A stretch of 64,000 nt of DNA from Hermatobates lingyangjiaoensis (lineage: Eukaryota; Arthropoda; Insecta; Hemiptera; Hermatobatidae), in assembly GCA_026182355.1 (NCBI GenBank), contig JAPFBL010000049.1:3614501-3678500 (forward strand), in the 5' to 3' direction. How positions within the stretch are numbered: position 1 is the stretch's first letter; each line of letters begins with the position of its first letter. The notes under the pieces were generated by a model, which did no database searches, had not been told where the DNA came from, and was given only the letters and a program-made list of their open reading frames with translations. Positions 23,397 to 35,581 of this stretch are shown in pieces. The position numbers were made by a program, and so were the translations under genes.

Positions 23397-24074
23397 TGAG
23401 TAAATGCCACATAATATGTGATTGCACTACGTTAGTTTTTTTGATGTTGTCTGTCTGTGTGTGGGTGAGTGAGTGTATGTGTGGGTGGAGAGATGAGTAG
23501 TATCCAAAGTTTGTGTACACGCTGCGGTCCAGAATCTTGATGGATCAAGTTGATAATTTACACAAAATTTCAATTAAGATGTGCCCTAATGTTTGGAAGC
23601 AATTATGCATAATGGCAAAGTCACTTTTTTTTTGCCAAAAAACTGTTTTTAGCCTAAATTTTTTTCTACCAAACAACTAATTCTAGTCTTGAAATTTTGG
23701 CATTATCTTCAAGGCTACAATAGCAATAAAGGAAAAATAATCTCAGATTTTTAAAACTACCGGAACTGTTTTTTTTTTTATAAAATGTAAAAATGTTGAA
23801 TTATAAATCAATCTGAAAGCATGTGAGAGCCAAACAAGCCATACCGTTTAACAGATCAAAATGAAACTATACCTAAAAATAGATCATTCTGAGGGAAATG
23901 AGAAGAAATAATTTTTTTCAACATAATATTCTTGCAGTACATTTTGTATTTTGAGAAAATGTTTTTTGACACTAAACGGCCATTAAAAAACCATGTACAT
24001 TTGCCAAAAAAATTAACACAAAATTGCAATTTATTATAGACAATTTACGTATTTTAAATTATGTCAAAGAGCAA
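23397..24074 (+). mobile_element. ACTTTAC-family body continuing after Penelope insertion
   Basis: Resumes with the TG-rich tract (23455-23495) and the ACGCTGCGGTCCAGAATC block. Ends at GAGCAA (24069-24074), exactly where the uninterrupted copies read GAGCAATAACTATATAAAAAC; Helitron E starts here. Confidence 0.75.
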
Positions 24075-25419
24075 TCTATCTAATTAAAATAATGATTTTG
24101 TCTGTACATTGCATAGAACTGACTCATTTCAAGTTTTCTTTACGTTTCATACATTAGAGAAAACGAATCCACCCTTAGAAAAATGTCTGTCGGTTTGTCC
24201 GCAAAATTTTATCACGAGCAAACTCAGCCACCATAAGACATATCAAGCTTAAACTTGTACAATAGATTATTGTATGTATCTAACTTAAAATATAGGCTCT
24301 GAATTGATTGCAAATGCAACGTAAAAGCGAAGTTATGGACGTTTAAAGCAAAATCGTTTGTCACAAGTAAACTCCGAAACCATAAAACATAGCGAGCTGA
24401 AACTTTGACACTAGATTTGTGTATGCCTAATCTAAAATATAGGTTCTAAATAGATTGATAATTCAGTACAGAAGCGAAATTATGGGGCTTTAAGCTGTAT
24501 TTTCCTAACTTCAGACAAGTTTGTTTTGAAAATACACAAGAAAGGCAAGTAGGTATTGTTAGTTGATTTTAATTTCATTGGAGCATATGAATATATTGCA
24601 TATTTGACATCATTGAAAAGGTTTTTTCCCAGATTAGAGGATGTACTATCTATTAAGAATAAATGGTTTTGTGAACGAGCAATTCTCAGTCCTTTATATG
24701 AACAGGGCATATGAACAGGAACTTAATAATACAAACAAGTTCTTACGCTATATCATACCGAGGAAAGAACTTAAAGTCAGTAAAGAGAGTGATTAGCGAT
24801 GAGGAAGCAGTTCATTATCCAACTGAATTTCTTGTCTTTGAATTATTTCTCCTGGACTGTCTGCTCATGAGTAAAAACTTAAAGTAGGAGCACCAATCAT
24901 GCTGCAATTTAGTAGCAGTAACAAGTTTCATGTTACGAAACGTATTTTCTATACAGGGCACACAGTGCCCCAAAACTGTGCGACGGTACACGAGTCTGAG
25001 TTCGTGCTCTACACAGATATGCCATAGAGGCGGACATCATGACTGGGTGTAGTATTGGGGAGTCTGTATGTATACCACCCATACCATTGATTCCGAGCCA
25101 CTATTTGTTTCCATTGAAGCGATCGCAAAGACCTTTCAGAGTCTATTTCGAAACTTTATTTAACGCAGGAATTCTAGTTAGCGAGACCAAGTTTTTCTCA
25201 CATGGTCAACTGTAGTTTACTTGCTCAAGAGTCAGAGGTTCCAACTGTTTGTTTTTCCATAAACCTGAAGGACAGACGGCTAATGTAGTGTATACAGAGG
25301 CATTTGCTTAACACGTACTAATAATGGTATTTTCTAGTATTGTATAATATCCAATGGCATTTTGGAATACCAAGTATAACAGAACTTTTGATTCCGTCAA
25401 AGACGGGTACGTTTGCTAT
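24075..25419 (+). mobile_element. Helitron E (lineage 1)
   Basis: 1345 bp. 5' end TCTATCTAATTAAAATAATG; 3' end CCGTCAAAGACGGGTACGTT then TGCTAT, so the usual CTAG is CTAT. A 5-bp hairpin stem is intact. The interior carries the Pif1-like helicase C-terminal half in broken frames (24640-25230): text for the CERAIL segment, the GTxVCVRALHRYA-like block, and the FFSHGQL-like end. Inserted A|T into an ACTTTAC copy. No Rep domain. Confidence 0.75.
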
Positions 25420-25439
25420 ATATTATATATAACTGTAAA

Positions 25440-25684
25440 CTTTTTTTAATTTAATATTTGCTTAATAATAACACTGGTAATAAAGTAAGGTATGGAACTA
25501 GAGTAGCCCAGTGGCTTGCGTGCTCGCCGATGACAGTAGTGCAGATGTATTATAAATGAATACAACAAAAACATTTTTTTTTAATTTAGTGTTAGCGTAA
25601 TATAAACACTGGTAATAAAGTAAGGTATGGAACCAGAGTAGCCCAGTGGCTTGCGTGCTTGCTGTTGACAGTAGCACAAGTATA
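25440..25684 (+). repeat. Two tandem copies of a 120-bp unit with a tRNA-like A box
   Basis: 25445-25560 and 25575-25682 share ACACTGGTAATAAAGTAAGG, ATGGAAC, and GAGTAGCCCAGTGGCTTGCG. The last has a pol III A-box-like TAGCCCAGTGG. No B box follows within a suitable distance, so this is perhaps the head of a SINE or a tRNA-derived tandem repeat. It lies directly against Helitron F. Confidence 0.5.
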
Positions 25685-26902
25685 TCTGTATAAATAAAAG
25701 AAAGGTTTTGTCTGTACATTGCTTAGAACTGACTCATTTCAAGTTTTCTTTACGTTTCATAATGTAGAGACGCTGCATGTACCCTTAGAATAATTTCTGT
25801 CTGTCAGTTTGATGGTTTTGTCCGCAAAATATTGTTACCAGTTAACTCAGCCACCATAAGACCTAATAAGCTGAAACTTTGACAGTATATTTGTGTATGT
25901 CTAACTTAAAATCTAAGATTTGAATGGACTGAATATTCTGCGATGAAGCGAAGTTATGAACTTTCAAGCCGTGTTTGCTTAACTACACAGACATGTTTAT
26001 TTTGAAAATATACAGGTGTAGCAATTAGGTATTGTTATTTGATTTTAATTTCATTTGTTTACATGATTATATTGCTTATTTGAGCTTATTGACAAGGTGT
26101 TTTCCATAGTTCAAGATGTACTATCTATTCAGAATAAATGGCTTTGTGAACGAGCAATGCTCAAGTCTTATTAATGAACAGACAGGAAAAATCAACAATC
26201 AAGCCGAAGATAGAACTTAAAAGTCAGTAAAGAGAGTTATTAGTAATGAGAAAGTAGTTCATTATCCAACTGAATTTCTTGACTCCGTGACTGCTTCTGG
26301 ACTGCCTGCTCATGAGTAAAAACTTAAAGTAAGAGCACCATTTAGTATCAGTGAAAAATTTTATGTTACGAAACATGAGTATCCCGGGAAATGTGCTACG
26401 GGACACGACTCTGCGTTCGTGCTCTGCACAGATATGCCATAGAGGCGGACATTATGACTGGGTATGGATTGGGAGTCTGTATGTATACCACCTATACCAT
26501 TGATTACGAGCAACTATTTGTTTCCATTGAAGCGATCGCAAAGACCTTTCAGAGTCTATTTTGCAGTGACGTTAACTAAGTCGCAAAGGGAAACTTTATC
26601 TAACACAGGAATTCAAGTTAGCAAAACTAAGTTTTTCTCACATGGTCAACTGTAGTTTACTTGCTCAAGAGACAGAGGTTCCAACTGTTTGTTCTTCCAT
26701 GAACCTGAAGGACAGACAGCTAATGTGGTGTGTACAGAGGCATTTGTTTAACACTGTATTAATAATGATTTTTTTCTAGTTTTGTATAATATCTAATTAT
26801 AGTATTAGTATACTACTATAATTGGTGTGGTATTCCGTGGTATTTTGGAATACCAAGTATAATAGAATTTTTGATTTCGTCAAAGACGGGTACGTTTCCT
26901 AG
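25685..26902 (+). mobile_element. Helitron F (lineage 1), both ends
   Basis: 1218 bp. 5' TCTGTATAAATAAAAGAAAG after A; 3' CGTCAAAGACGGGTACGTTT, CCTAG (26898-26902) before T. Contains the same helicase remnant as D and E: the open frame 26391-26579 (GTRLCVRALHRYA) and 26464-26655 (VTLTKSQRETL, then a FFSHGQL end). Its 3' flank (TAACGCTATAAAAACTG) matches the downstream side of the ACTTTAC empty site used by E. Confidence 0.8.
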
Positions 26903-28205
26903 TAACGCTATAAAAACTGATTGTTTATCCTAGACTAACGGATCACCTGCTGCTATACTTGTCAAATTTATTGATATTTATTTACATAGTTTACATTGAC
27001 TTAGAAATTTTTGAGTGAATCTACTGAAATAAAATATATGTTTAGAAGTAAAATGAAGAAAAGCTTATATAATTTATTGACTTATATGGAATAAAAAAGG
27101 AATAATATTTTTACAAGTATAAAATCACCGCCATTAAACATCAATTTCTGTTGCTTTCCTTGGTATGATGGATTTGTCTCACAAAATCCTTTAATAAATC
27201 TATATATTACACTCTTGAACAAAATTTAATATCAGCTGAATATTATTTTGTGTTTCTGAATCATAGTATTTTGGGGTAAAATTGAAGTGAGAGGAATGGA
27301 CTCTTTCCTAAGGAAAGAGGAGTTATGTTTGTTGAGAAATATCCAGTTTTTTTCACTATTCTAGTCTAATAGATCATATTTTATTATTTTCAAAAATTGG
27401 AAGCTCCCAACTATAAAAGTTTTATATTATACCAAATAACCGGCTTCAACTTTTACTTGAGTATGTAAAGCTGGCTAATTACTAATGTATTTTTTCTTAA
27501 TATACATTTACAGCTACCTTATATCAAAATGCAGCAGGCAGGAAAAAGATAACACTCGCTCAGAGTGAATTGGTATGTATGATTTTTGACAAACGGAAAC
27601 AAAAGTGGTTTTCATTAAATATTAGAAAGCCATGAAATTCCGAGCATAATTCAAAATTGAATACATTCTTGGAAGAAAAATAAATATATTAATCCAAAAT
27701 CTTCAATAAAAAATTATCTTAACACGACATTTTTTCTTTTATAATTCTGACATTTTTAAAAAAAAAATAGGAATATTTTGAAGTTTTAGATGGGAATATT
27801 TGTCTTAAATATTTAATGCAGAAGGAGGTCAGGTAAAATATATAAGAGATCCACTGGCTATTGGAACAAACGCCATGTTCTTCTGTAAGAGATTATTTCG
27901 TAACACGAAATCTACACTTTCGCTTTTCATAAATGTTATTACTACTGTAGTTATACTAATGATATTATATCGATCAGTGCTGTGATATACAACAATAAGC
28001 ATATATATTGATAAGTGGATCAATCACTATTTGTACTAATAAACAGAAAGACTGAATGAAAAGACTAGTTAATGAAGGACTAATAAACATCTCCTATTTA
28101 GACATTTATATTATACCTAAATGAAACATTATTTATTGCATACCTAAGAAGTACGATATTATGTTTACTTATAGTAATGTTGAGTGTAGGCCACTGCGGA
28201 TTTTT
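26903..28205 (+). mobile_element. ACTTTAC-family 3' half following Helitron F
   Basis: From the TATCCTAGACTAACGGATCACC block to the tail ACTTATAGTAATGTTGAGTG, TAGGCCACTGCGG, T-run (28166-28205). Inverted twin of 4621-5785. Confidence 0.8.
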
Positions 28206-28680
28206 ACTATGTGGTCTTCTCTACTGTGAGTCGTCTGTTTTTTTGCTCTGCCTTACTGTGTACTATGCACCAAGTTCACTAATTTGGCTTTGCATTACTG
28301 AGGTGTTGTACACGAGGATAAAGGTTTGTTTTTACTTAAATTTTTTGTTACCAATTAAAAGAACATGTTTAATTAGATGTTTGTGTAATTCATTGATATG
28401 AATGTATTGTATGCATCTGTGAGTATGATTACTTTTTATATTAATGCAGTTTTTTACCATCTACCCTATGCTTTATAAACTGATGAAATTGATGTTTTTG
28501 TGCTTTTCTATGGAATATATTTAACAGATGAAGTTACAAATCATCACTTTTTAATAATATATAAATTCTGAGACTTAGTTTTTAGAATACTTTTATCATT
28601 CATGTTAGCCTAAATATTTCAGATAAGAGTTATGAATATAATAAAAAAATATATTTGCAATACATGAGAAAGAATGTGTG
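28206..28680. other. No recognised feature
   Basis: AT-rich with an open frame at 28177-28401 that starts in the preceding element. No domain recognised. Confidence 0.35.
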
Positions 28681-28860
28681 GGTACTGTGATGTTGGCTGG
28701 TGTATTGTGCAGGTGGACGCGAGTGGTGCCTGCTGCTGGTTGGTATGGATTGTTGTGGGACTGCGGTGAGGGCGGGGGCAGCCAGTATTGATCGGTCCCG
28801 CGCCCTGCCTACTTTACATTCTAACTCGCTTCCTCCTCATTGATTGCCACACCGTCATTA
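28681..28860 (+). other. GC-rich island, possible exon or promoter
   Basis: A sharp GC-rich patch in AT-rich DNA, like the exon at 1530-1673. It holds an ATG at 28745 with a 32-codon frame (MDCCGTAVRAGAAS..., stop at 28841-28843). It also holds possible splice sites: an acceptor-like TATTGTGCAG ending at 28712 and a donor-like GTGAGG at 28766. No family resemblance seen. It could be a 5' exon or promoter of a host gene, or a chance fragment. Confidence 0.3.
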
Positions 28861-29209
28861 ATGCAATTTCAGCCTGTCACCGTGTCCTTCTTGCAGATAT
28901 CTAAATTTTGTTTCAGATGACACACCCTTAGAAGCCGATACATCTCTTTAATTTTGCCATCCTACCCAATTATCTCAGATCACTTATGATTTTGTTAAAA
29001 TATTTATTTTGACCATTTCTTTTGTGGTCCCAGTTTACCAAGTTCATTACTATTCAAATTATTAGTTGATTTTAATGGAAAATGTTTAATTTTTTTTCTT
29101 ATTTTAAAATGCTCGTTTGTTGCGTGAACACTTTCTCTAGGCTATAAAAATGTATTAAAATAATGTGTGTGTAAAAAACTTCGTATACTCTGTCATATGT
29201 TTGACAACG

Positions 29210-29480
29210 CTTTGTTTAGTTACAAATTTTGAGATATTTGACGATTGTAAGAGACAATATAGCCAGCCCTACATTGCGAAACTAAACTTAGAAAAAAACC
29301 CTACTTGACATGTTTGTTTACATTGTCTTAGAAATTATTTAGCCCGAATCGAGACAAACTGTTTTATTGTAGTTAAAAAATTTTTAAAAAGATCTGTACT
29401 CATTCAATGAGTTTATTTTTTGTGTTAAATTTATGTAGTTTATAAAATCAAATCAAGAAAATAAATTATTCCTTCCAAGA
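29210..29480 (+). mobile_element. ACTTTAC-family fragment
   Basis: Carries the CTTAGAAATTATTTAGCCCG block, matching CTTAGAAATTTTTTGAGCGA of the full copies, plus flanking similarity. Ends undefined. Confidence 0.4.
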
Positions 29481-29570
29481 TCAAAATTTACCCACTATCA
29501 AGCCAACAATTCAATTCATTTAGTTTTGTCTTGGACGCAATTAATTTTGGCAATTCACTGTGAATTGCAG

Positions 29571-29613
29571 AACTATCATATTAGAATACATGCATATTAT
29601 TCTAATATGATAG
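29571..29613. repeat. 18-bp perfect palindrome arms
   Basis: AACTATCATATTAGAATA and its exact complement are separated by 7 bases. A related single arm (ATCATATTAGAATATG) follows at 29667-29682. Confidence 0.8.
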
Positions 29614-29699
29614 TTCATTTTACGAGGTATGACGGTTTGCCATATTAATAATATAATATCATATTAGAATATGAAATCTATTTTTCAACATGTCAATGA

Positions 29700-31600
29700 C
29701 TTGAGATTAATTTTCTGTTGCCACTGAAAAAGTGCACTAGTTTCCTAGCTTGTGTTCCTATGTTCCTATGAAGACACAGAAATAAATTCAGAAGCTTATA
29801 CCGTTAGGTCAGAGTTGAGTTTACGTCCTCTTTTTTAAAACTGACTCCAAACAAATACCAAGGAGTAGCATTGCAGATAAATTCTTGCAACTTGATCATC
29901 GGTAGTCTGTTTATCGATACATAAGTCTTGTTTTCGTGCTTAACTAGAGGTTCCATTGTATCTACTGTTGGGTATCGAGAAAATCTGATCTTTTCATCAG
30001 TTTCGGTGTACTAAGCGATGACTTTGTTTTGTATCTGTATTGTATTACCTTCTATACACTCATCAGTAACATATACAAGGACTAGACGTTCTAAAATATG
30101 TTTTCTTCCAGTTTAGTAACTTCTAATATCATTCGTGTTCGAGTGAGCACATTACCAAGTCATCACATGCTCATCTATCTTTTATATTTATTAATTTTAT
30201 ATCAATTATTCAATCCTGTCACGGCCACCAAAATGTTTGCAAGAACAAATAAATACAATTTATCATGACTTCACTATATACAAATTCATTATTCATACTT
30301 ACACCATAAGTATGGTATAAGTATGAATTAAACTTCGGGGTTAACTTGAACAACATGGTAACATAATTACCTAAGAAAAATGTTAAAACACACAGTAGGT
30401 ATGATCATCAAGGCAATTCTTTACCGTCAAATACAAATTAATTTCTGAAGAATAACTTACGTACTCGCAATATCTGCACCATGGATTGTGGGATTTCAGA
30501 AACTATTTTCTCTTCCTATCGTGTTTTCATTGGTCAATCAGTCTGATGTAGCCGAACATGTGACGGTGTGTCATGAAGACACAGGAAATGAAAATTTCCT
30601 GTTTTTGAGATACTCAACAATTAAAATTGTAAATTTTAAACTTTATTTTTTTTGATTTATTGAACAATTTTTTTTAAGTTCATATTTATCTTTTTTAAGA
30701 AAAACCGTCTTATTACTGTGCATTGCCATTAGCTACTGGCCTTCAGTCAATAGCTGTGGCAAGACACATTTATTGTTTTTGTAATTCAATTTATTTAAAT
30801 CTAAAACCATACCAAGACATCCACTAATTTTCCTATTCAACTGTGATTAATTGCATAGAAATGAAAGTGTTTTAATACGAAGAGTAATATTCTTAAACAT
30901 GTAAAAGTTGTATTGAATTGTATGATGTCATAGTGATTCAATTGTTATAAAACATGAACTGTAATGGGCTACACTCAACTCTGCTGCAAGTAAATTTATT
31001 ATCAATCACGTAATTAGTTAATTTAATTATGATTATATTATTATTTTAATGTAGCTATTGTGTAGACGTATAATCGTTCTTTAAATTTAGACATATGCTG
31101 CACAGATATTTCTGTGAACATTAGTAATATATTACAACGCAATCCAGCCATGCCTACATTGACAGTTCTAGAATTACAGACTTACTTAGACACAAAGCCT
31201 CATTAGCTGGTGCCAGTTTAACAATAAACTAATTAAAAAGAGATATTACTCCCATTTCACTAAGAATGCGAATAATCCAAGTGCTGAGCAATTTCAACCA
31301 ATGCTTCAACTTAAAAATAGTAATATCAAGGACGTGTTTTTTATTGTAGGTATGCATAATTTATCAAACAATTACTCATAGTTCCTAATTACCAGACTTA
31401 AATTAAATTTTAATTACAAACAAAATAAATATATCAACATTATTATTGTAAACAAACATAGATATTTTGCGTGTACAAAGTAAAAATTGGTAATATCAAA
31501 TTTCGTTTCGTAGACAGGTTCAAATAGCCAGTCTAGACAATTGGTTAGGATTTTAGACAAATAGTTGAATTGTGTTTATGAATCATATTATCTTTGGTTA
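29700..31600. other. No gene recognised
   Basis: AT-rich sequence without open frames of note. A possible minus-strand ACTTTAC tail (GGGCTACACTCAACTCTGC) lies at 30967-30985; otherwise nothing that I can support. Confidence 0.4.
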
Positions 31601-32601
31601 ATAATCATGAATGAAGAATGAACTCTATTGTTCTATATTACAAAAAGGATACTAATTTTCAGCTAACTGTTTAGTGATTTGATGACACGGATATGTTTTT
31701 GTACATGAGTCTGACATTTTTTAGGTAAAACAGGAGTTTTTTAAAGTCTTAAAGGGAAAACATTAGCTTAAATATTCAATGTCGAAGGATTTCAAATAAA
31801 CCACATCTAATCTAATAGATCCACTGGCCATGTAATGTTACAAATGGCTATTTAAGAGAACCACTGGCTATAGGAACAAAAGCCATGTTCTCCTGTAAGA
31901 TTATTATTTCATAATACGAAATCTTCACTTTGGCTTTACAAAAAAGGTTATTACTGCTGCGGTAATACCCAGTAATATTATATGCATCAGTTGTGTAATA
32001 TGCAAAAATAGTTTCTTAATTACTATGTGTGCAAGATATAATTAACATTATACGAATAAAGCAGATTCTTTCTGGAAGTTGCAGAAACCTTTGATCCCAT
32101 TCAATCGGAAACCGAGGCAATCAACGTGAAGAGGATTTTTGCAAACCTTACGAATATCCAACAGAGTGAAAGATGAATCTTGAAGAAAAATTTTGCCGTT
32201 GAATAATGAAATTAAAATCGAAAGCATATATTAAAACGGAAAAAGGGAACTAGAAAGGTCACAGACAGTAGCGCTGCTCGTGAGTTCAATGAGTCTCAGG
32301 CCCCATCAGTCTCAGTAGATCCTAATAATAACAACTTGCTAATAGATCTAGAACAATGGTTTGAAATTTGTTGTAACTTACTAAGTTTTTATAGCTGCAA
32401 TAAAATAAATGAAATCATTAAAACGATTATCTGTAAGTCGATAATACTTTAGCATGTGTAGCCTTTAGCACTCTTTAGCCTGTGTATTCTAATTCGTAAC
32501 GGTAGTCAAATAAAAATAAAAGAAATAGTCAATTGGTTGCTTAAACGTTGCATATTATGTTTACTTATAGTAAAGTTTAGTGCAGGCCACTTCAGATTTT
32601 T
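31600..32601 (+). mobile_element. ACTTTAC-family 3' part with 0.5-kb insertion
   Basis: 31690-32020 matches the family 3' third (the TCCTGTAAGA and ATACGAAATCT blocks). About 32021-32545 is unrelated sequence of unknown origin. The tail then resumes: ACTTATAGTAAAGT (32563-32576), GTGCAGGCCACTTCAGATTT. The tail ends at the base where copy 2 begins, giving a tail-to-head junction. Confidence 0.65.
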
Positions 32602-34247
32602 ACTTTACTATAAGTAAAGTATAGTGATCGTGAAAAAATTCGATCTCGAGATTTTAACGGAATTACATGTTTTGAGGTCCCAGAAGTCGTTTTATGACGT
32701 TTTTACGATGATGTCTGTGTGTGTGTGGGTGGGTGGGTGGGTGGGTGGGTGGGTGGGTGCGTGTGTTAGCATTGCTTGTTACCACGCTACGGTCCAGAAT
32801 CTTTGATGGATCAAGTTGATATTTTACACAAAAATGGGCCTCATAGGGAGGAAGATCCCTATTGTTTGCAAAGAATTATGCATGATGGGAAAGTCACTTT
32901 TTTTGCCAAAAACCGTTTTTTTTAAAACATTTATTTCTCCTAAACTGATAACCCTAGAGTTTTGAAATTTTGACATTATCTTTGAGGTTACAAATGGAAC
33001 AAACGAAAAATATATTCAGAATTTTAAAACAACGGGAAATATTTTTTTTTCAATAAAATGTAAAAATTTTGACTTATATATAATGCAATCTCAAACCTTG
33101 TGAGAGCCATACAAGCCATACTGTTTGATGGATCAAAATGAAAGTATGCCTAAAAATAAAAAATTATGTGGAGAATGAGTTGAGATATTTTTTTCCAAAA
33201 TTACATTCGCTAAAGGGGCGTTACAGTACGATTTGTGTTTTCAGAAAATGTTTTTTTGACGCTAAACGGCTCGTTAAAAAATAATGAAAATTTGACCAAC
33301 AATGGAACGAAAAATTAGCAATTTATAAAAAAAAAATCATGAAGTTTCAATTACGGGAAAGAGTAATAACGATATAAAAACTCTTTGTTTATCCTAGACT
33401 AAGAGATCACCTGCTATACTTGTCGAATTTTTTGTATTTTTTTTCATTGTTTACATTGACTTAGAAATTTTTTGAGCGAATCCACTGAGATAAATTGATG
33501 TTTCTAATGGAAAAATGAAAATATATTATTGACTTATAAGAGATGTAAGAGGAATAATATTGTGGAGGTAAATGATAACACTCATTAAAAAAAATTCGTA
33601 TATATGTTATTTGACAAAGGGGAAGGAAAATGATCTTATTAAATACTAAGAAGCCATAAAATTCCCAGTATAATAATTCTGTTAAAAACCAAAAATGTAA
33701 AAGATAATTCCAAATATAAATCTTTCGTTTAGAGATTAATAACTGTAATTATCGTACATCTTTAATTAACAAATCACCTTAAAACAACATTTTCTTCGCT
33801 GTTTAAGATGTTTTTCAGAGAAAAAAAGGGTATTTTACTGTTTCAAATGTGAAAATTTTACATTAATATTCAATGTACGAGGATGTCAAGTAAACGATGT
33901 AAGAAATCTACTGGCTATTTGAACAATAGCCATGTTCTCTTGTAGGATAATATTTCGTTTCAAGAAATGTTCAAATTGGTTTTTCAAAAATGTTATTACT
34001 GCTGTAGTTATACTAATGAAATTATTTGCAAATAATAAATTATTTGTGATGTACAAAAATAAGCTTATAAATTGATATGTCCTTCAATCACTGTCTGTAC
34101 TAACTCACGAATGCAGTGCTAATAATTATATCCCATTTAGATATTTATGTTATGCTTAAATGATACGTTATGTTTTATATACTCAAGAAATTTGACATTG
34201 AGTTACTTATAGTAAAGTAGAGTGTAGGCCACTCCAGATTTTTTTTA
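32602..34247 (+). mobile_element. ACTTTAC-family, full-length copy 2
   Basis: About 1645 bp, from ACTTTACTATAAGT (32602-32615) to ACTTATAGTAAAGT (34205-34218) and a T-run. Differs from copy 1 only by scattered substitutions, a longer GGGT tract (32727-32758) and a shorter 3' AT stretch near the position of 21580-21605 in copy 1. The low divergence suggests recent activity or duplication. Confidence 0.85.
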
Positions 34248-34549
34248 TTTCTAAAGTTGTTTTCTAAAGCAAATACATTTGCTATTTTAATGTAAACAAA
34301 TCAGACAAGTAGTGTGTGTGTAAGGACTACTTGCTCTTATTTCAAATAGTGTTCCGCGTTTTTTATTACGAAAGGTACCAATCATTTTTCTGACACTTAT
34401 GTCGGCCCAACATGTATAAGCAGGCATCTTACTTCCAGATGGCCTGCACGATCTGTCGACCAATGAATAACCAGGATTCCTCCGACGAATATACTAGTGA
34501 AACTAGGATGTTTACAGACCGCCACAAGCCACCGAACTCTCATCTGTGT

Positions 34550-35310
34550 GTTGTGTGCGTGTTTGTGTGAAGGTGGATCTATGAGTGTCCTAAAGGTTGT
34601 GGTATGCTAGAGGCCACAGTGATTATGGCCTGCCGGTATTATGCAGGTTTTTCCTATTGTTTTTGGGAATATTGCTTCTTCGAAAAGTTAAATTTTTGTC
34701 CTAAAAGTGATTTTAGACATCTCCTTTCTCCTAAACTACTGTGTTTAGAGTGTTGAGCTTTTAGAATTAATATCTAGTTGGCAGCACCATTAAGTGATGT
34801 TAAGATATGACCAAAAAAGTCAGTTTTAATGTAAAATGTAAACTTTTGGCTTATGATCGATTGTGAAAGCTAAAGAAAACTATGCAGATCACAGTGTTAG
34901 ACAATCATAATGAAATTATGTATCCAAACATACTACCTTTTTTTAGTACTTTCTGTCCATGCTTTTTTGTTGAAATTGCATGGACAGAAAGGGCTGTTAT
35001 AGTACATTTTAGGATTTTAGAAAATGTCTTTTTTACTATATGGCTAACAACAGAACAATGAAATTTCGTAAGAAAAACTCAACCTAAATTTAGTATACTA
35101 TAAAAAAAATCGTAAAATTGTGATCACTGCAAATGGTCATACAGCTATAAAAATTGAAAACTCAAATTGGATTAATGCATTACCCGCTGCATTTGGATTT
35201 GGATTTGTTTACATTGACATAGACATTTTTCTTCAGAATCAAATTGAAAAGCATAAAAAGCTATTTTTTTGTTCTTTAGAACAAAATGACAACTTATTAT
35301 AAGCCGCTTC
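34550..35310 (+). mobile_element. ACTTTAC-family, diverged subfamily
   Basis: Order of blocks follows the family: GT-rich tract (34548-34570), an A/T interior, and a tail-side segment with TTTACATTGACATAGACATT (35208-35227). An open frame at 35120-35302 lies in it and is not taken as a gene. Confidence 0.5.
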
Positions 35311-35581
35311 ACCGGTGATTCGATAAACAAAATTTTGATGAAGTGTTGGTTAATTTCAATATATAATGAGCTTACAACATTGGAAGAGCAATATTACACA
35401 AAACATGAAAAGTATTAAGTTCAATCCGCAGTCAAATGACAAATTGTTGGCAAATATGCGTCTTCTTATGGCATAACATACCTTTTAGAAGACTAAATCA
35501 ACAGCATCAGCTCTTAGGATGTTGGTTAACAAAATAAAAAAATCTTTAAGACTGAAAGTAATCACTCTGAGTTGCTTCTTA

